From Gammaproteobacteria bacterium (GTDB lineage Bacteria; Pseudomonadota; Gammaproteobacteria; UBA7966), in NCBI GenBank assembly GCA_003485715.1, contig DNIF01000172.1, forward strand, positions 1 through 10,210: a stretch of DNA of 10,210 bases. The letters are read 5' to 3'. The position numbers and the translations under genes were made by a program. Below, piece after piece: positions 5,645 to 10,210 of the stretch. The notes beneath the pieces were generated by a model. It ran no database searches. It was not told the DNA's origin and was given only the letters and a program-made list of their open reading frames with translations. Position 1 is the first letter of the stretch; every line of letters begins with the position of its first letter.

Positions 5645-6418
5645 ATGCTCGAAGCCCAGACCCAGGTTGCCCTGGAGGCGCTCACCGCGCTGCCGGTAGG
5701 GGTTTTTTTCCTGGACGAACAAGACCGCATCCGTCAGGCCAACCCGGCGGCACACGCGCTGCTCGGTGTGGCCCCGGGTGAACTCGAGGGCCTGGCGCTG
5801 ATTGCATTGACTGGTGGGCAGCCCGTTGCAGCCGATGCACAGAAAATCACTGTCACCGCGGCCACGCACCGTTTGGAATTTCTGTTGCGCGAGCTCCCGA
5901 CCATCTGCATTCCGCTGCGGCGGGTGGTGACGGTCGTCGATCCGGCCGCAGTCGATTCCCGCAAGGGTATGCGTCTACCCCCGCTTGCCGGTCTGGACGC
6001 CTCGCGACTGGATGTCGACACGGGGCTGCTCAATCGTCGCAACGTGCTGCAGGAACTGAACGCGCAGGTTTCGCGCAGTCGCCGCTACGGGAACGTGCTT
6101 TCGGTCCTGCACCTCGGCTTGCCGACCGCGCTCTCGCCCGAGCTTCGGCGCAGTCTGGCACAGGCGCTGAAGGCGACGCTGCGCTGGGTGGACATCATCG
6201 GCCGTTGGGAGGACGACGTCCTGCTGGTCATCCTGCCGGAGACTTCGCACGAGGCGGCTACTGTGTTGGCGCAGAAGCTCCGGGAAGTCATGCAGCACGT
6301 ATTGGGAGACAATCTCCCGAATGCAGTCGGTGTCGCTCAGTGGGCGCGGGGTGAGGAGGCGACCGCACTGGTGGCCAAGGCAGCGGCGGAATCATGTGAA
6401 CTTGCCCAAGCCGGGTGA
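5645..6418 (+). CDS. PAS domain protein with degenerate GGDEF domain
   Basis: A 257-residue soluble protein. Residues about 5-60 read as a PAS-type sensor (LPVGVFFLDEQDRIRQANPA, then AHALLGVAPGELEG). Residues about 122-250 follow the diguanylate cyclase fold: DVDTGLLNRRNVLQEL (123-138), SRSRRYGNVLSVLHLGL, then GRWEDDVLLVILPET (186-200). That last segment is the active-site hairpin, where an active enzyme has GGDEF or GGEEF; here the five residues are EDDVL (189-193). Cyclase activity is therefore very unlikely, and a c-di-GMP/GTP sensor or protein-interaction role is more plausible. ATG 5645 has a strong GGGAGG site about 5 bases upstream, which decides against the in-frame GTG at 5615. It follows the ATPase by 86 bases and converges on the OsmC gene. 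A link to the pilin locus is possible, since c-di-GMP proteins often act on pili, but is not shown. Confidence 0.82.
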   Translation: MLEAQTQVALEALTALPVGVFFLDEQDRIRQANPAAHALLGVAPGELEGLALIALTGGQPVAADAQKITVTAATHRLEFLLRELPTICIPLRRVVTVVDPAAVDSRKGMRLPPLAGLDASRLDVDTGLLNRRNVLQELNAQVSRSRRYGNVLSVLHLGLPTALSPELRRSLAQALKATLRWVDIIGRWEDDVLLVILPETSHEAATVLAQKLREVMQHVLGDNLPNAVGVAQWARGEEATALVAKAAAESCELAQAG

Positions 6419-6458
6419 CCGTCTGGTGTCGGTCACGGCGTTGTCCGGTGCGGCCGTC

Positions 6459-6908
6459 TCAGTCGCTGACCGAGGCCGTGGCCTCCAGAGGGGAAGCTGC
6501 TCGAATCTCCCAGCTATGGCTGATCGCGGCCGTCTTGCCGAGCATGAGCGAGGCAGAGCAGTACTTCTCAGCCGAAAGTTGCACCGCCCGCTCGACTTGC
6601 GTCGCGCGCAAACCATGCCCCGTGACCACGTAGTGCAGCCGGATCTGCACGAAGACCTTCGGGACCTCTGCGGCGCGTTCAGCCTCGATCTCGACCACAC
6701 AGTCGGTGACCTGCTGGCGAGCCTTGCGCAGGATGCTGACCACGTCGTAAGCCGTACAGCCGCCAAGGCCGGCGATGAGGAGTTCCATCGGCCGTGCTGC
6801 CACGCTGGCCTCATCCCCTTCGGGAGCGCCCATCATCGGAATGACGTGGCCACTCTCCGTTTCGGCCCAGAAACGGCTACCGCCAACCCAACGCACGCGA
6901 TACGGCAT
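6459..6908 (-). CDS. yhfA: OsmC family protein, YhfA-like
   Basis: A 149-residue cytoplasmic protein of the OsmC/Ohr superfamily, whose best-studied members reduce organic hydroperoxides with two cysteines. Both expected cysteines are present: Cys51 in AGLGGCTAYDVVSIL and Cys117 in LSAEKYCSASLML. These segments, and VRWVGGSRFWAE near the start, match Escherichia coli YhfA closely in order and spacing. Peroxidase activity of the YhfA branch is less established than for OsmC or Ohr. ATG 6908 is chosen because the conserved core begins at once; the open frame further upstream overlaps the divergent crp gene and is noise. It is divergent from the CRP-family gene, as yhfA is next to crp in enterobacteria, and converges with the PAS/GGDEF gene, stops 40 bases apart. 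Confidence 0.9.
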   Translation of the reverse strand: MPYRVRWVGGSRFWAETESGHVIPMMGAPEGDEASVAARPMELLIAGLGGCTAYDVVSILRKARQQVTDCVVEIEAERAAEVPKVFVQIRLHYVVTGHGLRATQVERAVQLSAEKYCSASLMLGKTAAISHSWEIRAASPLEATASVSD

Positions 6909-7157
6909 TTTGCTCGAAACTCCCTGGCCAAGTGGGTACGCAAAACCGCGACCGTACGGGTAGCTTGAATGGCGGCGTACCTGTAAGCGATGACATACCC
7001 TCCGCATGTCGCATAGACTCGATACAGCGTACTGTAATACCCAATGCGGCGGAATGGCGCGGGACCCGGCTTCTGGGCGGGGCCGGATGCAAGTGCCGCC
7101 GCGGTATTCCTGCCCGTCCCGGGCTGCCGGGCCACCGCTCCGCCAAGAGGAACCCGC
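6909..7157. promoter_or_regulatory. Divergent control region between the yhfA-like and crp/vfr genes
   Basis: These 249 bases separate two divergent starts and are locally less GC-rich than the coding DNA around them. No clear TGTGA-N6-TCACA operator was found. A short dyad, TACAG (7023-7027) and CTGTA (7032-7036), lies about 120 bases before the crp start, and TGTAAT inside it could be a -10 element; neither is strong. Confidence 0.35.
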
Positions 7158-7808
7158 ATGGCTGTGATCAGCCCTCGAGCCCATCCCTCCGGCGTCCGCA
7201 GTGACGCCATCGCGCGTTTCATCGAGCACTGCCACCGTCGGCATTACGCACCCAAGGCCGCCATCATCCGGCAGGGTGATCCCTCCGATGAGCTCTTCTA
7301 CATAATCAGCGGATCGGTCACCGTGATGCTGGAGGATGAGGAAGGTCACGAAATCGTGCTCGCCTATCTCAACCCCGGAGACTTCTTCGGCGAGATCGGG
7401 CTCTTTCACGAGAACATGAACCGCAGTGCCCTGGTGCGCGCGCGTACCCCGTGCGAAATCGCGCATATCGGCTATGAGCGCATGCGCAGCGTCTCCAACG
7501 TCATGCCCGATCTGGTGTTCGGGATCGCCTCGCAGCTTGCCATGCGATTGCGGGCGACCAACCGCAAGGTGGGTGACCTCGCCTTCATGGACGTCTCCGG
7601 GCGGGTGGCGCGTGCACTCCTTGAATTGTGCAAGGAGCCGGACGCCATGACTCACCCAAACGGCATGCAGATCCGCATCACCCGCCAGGAACTTGGTCGT
7701 ATCGTGGGGTGCTCACGCGAGATGGTTGGTCGGGTGCTGAAGGGGCTGGAGGAGCAGCACCTCATCACCGCGAGTGGCAAGACCATCGTCGTTTACGGCG
7801 TGCGCTGA
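7158..7808 (+). CDS. crp: CRP/Vfr-type cAMP-responsive transcriptional regulator
   Basis: A 216-residue global regulator of the CRP-FNR family, acting as a DNA-binding dimer. The N-terminal cyclic-nucleotide domain (about 20-130) contains FFGEIGLF, with the ribose-contacting Glu79, and NRSALVRA, with the phosphate-contacting Arg89 and Ser90. Thr134 on the dimer helix is kept, while the next residue is Asn where E. coli CRP has Ser. The segment from KVGDLAF to the end is strongly CRP/Vfr-like: ELCKEPDAMTHPNGMQI, then the helix-turn-helix ITRQELGRIVGCSREMVGRVL (174-194) with Arg187, Glu188 and Arg192 for TGTGA recognition, and GKTIVVYG near the C-terminus. ATG 7158 has AAGAGGA about 6 bases upstream. 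The ELCKEPDAMTHP and CSREMVGRVLK wording is nearer Pseudomonas Vfr, which controls type IV pili and secretion. A cAMP ligand is well supported. Confidence 0.95.
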   Translation: MAVISPRAHPSGVRSDAIARFIEHCHRRHYAPKAAIIRQGDPSDELFYIISGSVTVMLEDEEGHEIVLAYLNPGDFFGEIGLFHENMNRSALVRARTPCEIAHIGYERMRSVSNVMPDLVFGIASQLAMRLRATNRKVGDLAFMDVSGRVARALLELCKEPDAMTHPNGMQIRITRQELGRIVGCSREMVGRVLKGLEEQHLITASGKTIVVYGVR

Positions 7809-7928
7809 GCGCCCGCGCGGTTGCACCATTGGCTTTGCCGCGTGCTTGATGCCGGTTGTGTGGCCCGGGCGTGTCGGTCAGTCTTGACATCCGACGCGCC
7901 CCACACGACCATCGCGCGCCTCGGCTTT
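7809..7928. other. Gap between crp/vfr and the tRNA gene
   Basis: No coding region or T-tailed terminator for crp is evident in these 120 bases. The only recognisable element is the tRNA promoter in its second half. Confidence 0.5.
7884..7912 (+). promoter_or_regulatory. Sigma-70 promoter of the tRNA-Met gene
   Basis: A perfect -35 box TTGACA (7884-7889) is followed after 17 bases by GACCAT (7907-7912), a poor -10. The next bases, CGCGCGCC (7913-7920), form a GC-rich discriminator as seen at stringently controlled stable-RNA promoters. Transcription would start near 7919, about ten bases before the mature tRNA. Confidence 0.55.
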
Positions 7929-8005
7929 GGCTATGTAGCTCAGATGGTTAGAGCGCGGCACTCATAATGCTGAGGTCGGTGGTTCGATTCCACCCATAGC
8001 CACCA
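7929..8005 (+). tRNA. tRNA-Met (anticodon CAT), elongator type
   Basis: A complete 77-base cloverleaf with encoded CCA. The acceptor stem pairs GGCTATG with CATAGCC. The D-arm is GCTC..GAGC, the anticodon stem CGGCA..TGCTG has loop CTCATAA with anticodon CAT at 7963-7965, and the T-arm is GGTGG TTCGATT CCACC. A paired first base (G1-C72) and no GGG/CCC anticodon stem rule out initiator tRNA. The acceptor and D-arm sequence resembles elongator tRNA-Met rather than the tRNA-Ile that also carries a CAT gene-encoded anticodon; that alternative is less likely. Confidence 0.95.
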
Positions 8006-8006
8006 A

Positions 8007-8068
8007 GGCCGGCTGTTGGCGGTGATGAGGCCGCCGTCGTGCGAGGGCCGCTGTTGGAGGTGACGGCC
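8007..8068. repeat. Imperfect direct repeat downstream of the tRNA
   Basis: GGCCGGCTGTTGGCGGTGA (from 8007) and GGCCGCTGTTGGAGGTGAC (from 8046) are close variants about 39 bases apart, each ending in GGCC, so each copy could fold weakly. No function is evident. They could mark RNA processing or be remnants of a local duplication. Confidence 0.4.
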
Positions 8069-8107
8069 AGACCCGCCGGGGGCACTCCGCGGCAGAGGTC
8101 CGAGAGC

Positions 8108-9349
8108 TCAGTCCTCCGGAGGACCCCAGGCCGGAAAGGGATCGGCGAGCCGTGCCCATCCAGCCGGACCCACCGCCATCTCGGCGTCATCCAGCAGACA
8201 GGCGTCGAGACGCCGACGCAGGGAATCCTCATCCATATCGATGCCGATGAGCACGATCTCCTGACGCCGGTCTCCCCACGCTCCCTCGCTGCGTGACTCG
8301 ATGTCCCGCACCCAGTCCGGATCATCGGGCCAATCTTCCCTTGGCACCGCCGACCACCACAGCCCGGCCGGCCCGTGACGACAGGCAGCGCCGGCCTGCG
8401 ACCAGTTGCCCGCGGTATCCGGTCGCGACGCCAGCCAGAACCAGCCCTTCGAACGCAGCACGCCTGGCCACTCTTCGTTGATGAGACAAAAGAATCGCTC
8501 CGGATGCAGCGGACGTCGTGCACGCCAGACGAAACTACCGATGCCGTAGGTGTCCGTCTCCGGGGTTTTGGTACCACGCATCACGGCGAGCCAGCCCGGC
8601 GCAGCGCGGGCCTGCTCGAGGTTGAAGCGCCCGGTAGCGAGGATCTGCTCCAGTGGTACCTGGCCGAAACTCGCGGGGATCTGCTGTGCGCGCGGATTGA
8701 GTGCGCGCAGGATCTCCGCGAGCCGCACGCGTTCGTCCGCCGACACCAGGTCGATCTTGTTGAGCACAATCACGTCGGCAAATTCCACCTGCTCGATGAG
8801 GAGATCGACGACCGTGCGATCATCGTCCTCGCCGAGTGCCTCCCCCCGCTCCCGGAGGTCGTCCTGGCTCGCGTAGTCGCTGAGGAAGTTCAGCGCATCC
8901 ACCACCGTTACCATGGTGTCGAGGCGTGCCAGATCGCTCAGGGAGCGGCCGGATCCATCCTCGAACTCGAAGGTCTCGGCGACCGGTAGCGGCTCCGCGA
9001 TGCCGGTGGATTCGATCAGCAGGTAATCGAAGCGCCGTTCATCGGCCAGCCGCGCGACTTCCTCCAGCAGGTCCTCGCGCAAGGTGCAGCAGATGCAGCC
9101 GTTGCTGAACTCGACCAGACGCTCTTCGACCCGCGAGAGTGCGGCACCACCCGCACGCACGAGCGCGGCATCGACGTTGACCACACTCATGTCGTTGACG
9201 ATGACCGCGACCCTCAGGCCCTCGCGATTGTTGAGCAGGTGGTTCAGGAGGGTGGTCTTGCCAGCCCCGAGGAAGCCCGACAGGACTGTGACCGGGAGTC
9301 GTGTATCGCTGTTGCCAGCGGCGGCATTGAGAGTCGGAGGATGATTCAT
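8108..9349 (-). CDS. COG0523 GTPase, CobW/ZigA-type zinc metallochaperone
   Basis: A 413-residue G3E-family GTPase. It shows Walker A GFLGAGKTT (25-33), the metal-binding GCICC (84-88) that defines COG0523, Walker B-like LLIESTGIAEP (110-120) and the guanine-specificity motif NKID (197-200). An acidic stretch (EDDDR, about 174-178) precedes it. The C-terminal CobW domain contains GSFVWRARRPLHPERFF and LRSKGWFWLASRP, the wording of the ZigA/YciC branch. Proteins of this branch are thought to deliver zinc to client enzymes under zinc starvation, using GTP hydrolysis. CobW itself serves cobalamin synthesis, but no cobalamin gene is nearby. ATG 9349 has only a distant GGAG. A candidate Zur operator lies about 150 bases upstream, in keeping with Zur control. 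Specific metal and client remain inferred. Confidence 0.92.
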   Translation of the reverse strand: MNHPPTLNAAAGNSDTRLPVTVLSGFLGAGKTTLLNHLLNNREGLRVAVIVNDMSVVNVDAALVRAGGAALSRVEERLVEFSNGCICCTLREDLLEEVARLADERRFDYLLIESTGIAEPLPVAETFEFEDGSGRSLSDLARLDTMVTVVDALNFLSDYASQDDLRERGEALGEDDDRTVVDLLIEQVEFADVIVLNKIDLVSADERVRLAEILRALNPRAQQIPASFGQVPLEQILATGRFNLEQARAAPGWLAVMRGTKTPETDTYGIGSFVWRARRPLHPERFFCLINEEWPGVLRSKGWFWLASRPDTAGNWSQAGAACRHGPAGLWWSAVPREDWPDDPDWVRDIESRSEGAWGDRRQEIVLIGIDMDEDSLRRRLDACLLDDAEMAVGPAGWARLADPFPAWGPPED

Positions 9350-9696
9350 GTGCGCTGCGCTCCGTCTGCGACGTTCATCGGCTCGCCCTTGGAATGTCCG
9401 GCCCGGTGAGCCCGAGGAGGCCTGCCCGGGAGTCCACCGTCACGGCGCGCGGGGTTGGTCTCGTATGGTGTGTCGGGGGCTGCGCCAGGAAGGGCATGTT
9501 ATAACGTTACATCCGGGCCCTGCTGCCCGCAAGCCGGAACCCGGCGTGCGCCGCTCCAATGGGGACAGGGCTATCATCGCGGCCCCGGTCTGATCGCGTA
9601 CGGATCCCGTGCATCGGGCCGATAGCAGGTAAACCACGTTCCACCGGACCCTCGTCGGTCGCCATGCCGACGGGGCCGCTGCCGCGAGAGAGCCCC
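9350..9696. other. Intergenic region between the CobW/ZigA gene and the small secreted protein gene
   Basis: These 347 bases separate two divergent genes. Apart from the Zur-like site no clear feature is seen. The region is GC-rich except for the AT-rich island at 9496-9512, which stands out sharply. An in-frame extension of the secreted protein gene reaches 9559 but reads as low-complexity noise. Confidence 0.5.
9496..9512. promoter_or_regulatory. Candidate Zur box
   Basis: ATGTTATAACGTTACAT fits the gammaproteobacterial Zur palindrome ATGTTATA-N-TATAACAT. The left half matches at all eight positions and the right half at five of eight, including the outer ACAT. It contains TATAAC, a possible -10 in either direction, so repressor binding would block transcription. 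It lies upstream of the zinc-chaperone gene. Confidence 0.5.
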
Positions 9697-10020
9697 ATGC
9701 ACAAGCGATCTGTCCGCCCCCTGCTCACCACCCTGCTGCTCGGTCTCGCGGGCCTGCCTGCGTTGGCGGCGAATGAGGGTCGCTACCAGGTATTGCCCCT
9801 CACGGACGAGACCGGCGGGGTTGGCAGTGATCGAGTCTTCATCATCGACACCATCTCAGGCCACCTGTGGACGTGGACGGAGGTGCCGGCTGGTGATGGA
9901 TCTTCGGGCGGCCGTTTTCTCATTTACCAAGGCCAGGTCAAGCCTGGTGCGAAAATCGGCGAGATCGTCGAGAAGCAGGACTGGCAACCGGAGCCTGCAC
10001 CGCAGCGACCGGCAAAATGA
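9697..10020 (+). CDS. Small secreted protein of unknown function
   Basis: A 107-residue protein, not recognised. It starts MHKRSVRPLL with a leucine-rich core and a likely signal-peptidase I site after LPALA (about residue 24), so it should be exported to the periplasm or beyond. The mature part of about 83 residues reads as beta strands (YQVLPL, DRVFIIDTISGHLWTWTE, GGRFLIYQGQVKPG) and ends in a charged, proline-rich tail. The D-T-x-x-G-x-L-W piece resembles a single beta-propeller-type strand pair, but one copy cannot form a propeller. There is no cysteine, so it is not a lipoprotein or copper/zinc protein by that route. ATG 9697 is chosen because the signal peptide begins there; the ribosome site is weak (GAGAGAG). 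It is divergent from the metallochaperone gene and could share its Zur-like region. Confidence 0.75.
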   Translation: MHKRSVRPLLTTLLLGLAGLPALAANEGRYQVLPLTDETGGVGSDRVFIIDTISGHLWTWTEVPAGDGSSGGRFLIYQGQVKPGAKIGEIVEKQDWQPEPAPQRPAK

Positions 10021-10210
10021 CGTGATGCGCCGCATCATTGATCGCCTTGTCCGCGTTACCGGCCCAGGAACGCCTCCCAAGAGGCTGTGCAACGACTGTT
10101 TGCACTAGGCGCCCTCGGGTGCATTCGCTATGCTGCTGCCGCTCGTTCGCTGAAACCGCGCGGCTACATTGCCAGAACGGCAAGCCGACGAGCCTTCGTC
10201 TACATCATCC
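10021..10210. other. Right-end noncoding stretch
   Basis: No gene can be supported in the final 190 bases. GATGCGCCGCATC (10024-10036) is a small palindrome just after the secreted protein's stop, without a T-run. TATGCT near 10129 could be a -10 element for a gene beyond the window. Confidence 0.4.

Noticed and set aside
7023..7036. LexA-type SOS box upstream of crp
   Set aside because: The half-sites are in the reverse order (ACAG..CTGT instead of CTGT..ACAG) with a 4-base centre, unlike an SOS box.
6909..7655. N-terminal extension of the OsmC-family gene
   Set aside because: It overlaps the crp/vfr gene antisense and lacks any domain; OsmC homology begins at ATG 6908.
7929..8005. Initiator tRNA or tRNA-Ile(CAT)
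   Set aside because: The first acceptor base pair is G-C and the anticodon stem lacks GGG/CCC pairs, against initiator; the acceptor and D-arm match elongator tRNA-Met better than tRNA-Ile.

Overview
The window looks like a GC-rich chromosomal segment of a gammaproteobacterium. The best evidence is a CRP/Vfr-type regulator with an almost unchanged recognition helix, divergent from a YhfA-type OsmC gene as crp and yhfA are in enterobacteria, plus an elongator tRNA-Met of gammaproteobacterial type. The strong GC bias and Vfr-like (rather than enterobacterial) details suggest a Chromatiales/Xanthomonadales-like lineage, but the species cannot be named from this sequence.

Left half (1-5558): a pilin-related locus. 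It holds the tail of a probable pilin-like protein (1-138, +), a membrane sensor histidine kinase (145-1878, -), an ABC-2-type permease (2021-2791, +), a translationally coupled membrane-anchored helical-repeat protein (2788-3570, +), a type IV prepilin-like protein (3851-4567, +), a repeat-filled gap (about 4581-4698) and an ABC ATPase (about 4788-5558, +). A well-formed sigma-54 promoter (3716-3732) precedes the prepilin gene, with inverted repeats at 3606-3642 placed where an enhancer-binding protein would sit. The set (kinase, sigma-54 pilin promoter, ABC exporter, pilin) resembles the PilS/PilR/PilA plus PilGHI logic of other bacteria, but in a compact, rearranged form. It is the most interesting part of the window. 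The ATPase has no ATG, GTG or TTG that would preserve its ATP-binding loop, and a perfect 13-bp hairpin lies inside its 5' coding region.

Middle (5559-7808): a PAS plus degenerate-GGDEF protein (5645-6418, +), converging on an OsmC/YhfA-like gene (6459-6908, -) that is divergent from a crp/vfr gene (7158-7808, +).

Right part (7809-10210): a tRNA-Met(CAT) gene with its own promoter, a large COG0523 (CobW/ZigA-type) metallochaperone GTPase (8108-9349, -) with a candidate Zur box upstream (9496-9512), and a small secreted protein of unknown function (9697-10020, +). The last 190 bases hold no gene that can be supported. No insertion sequence, integrase, CRISPR array or phage gene is visible.
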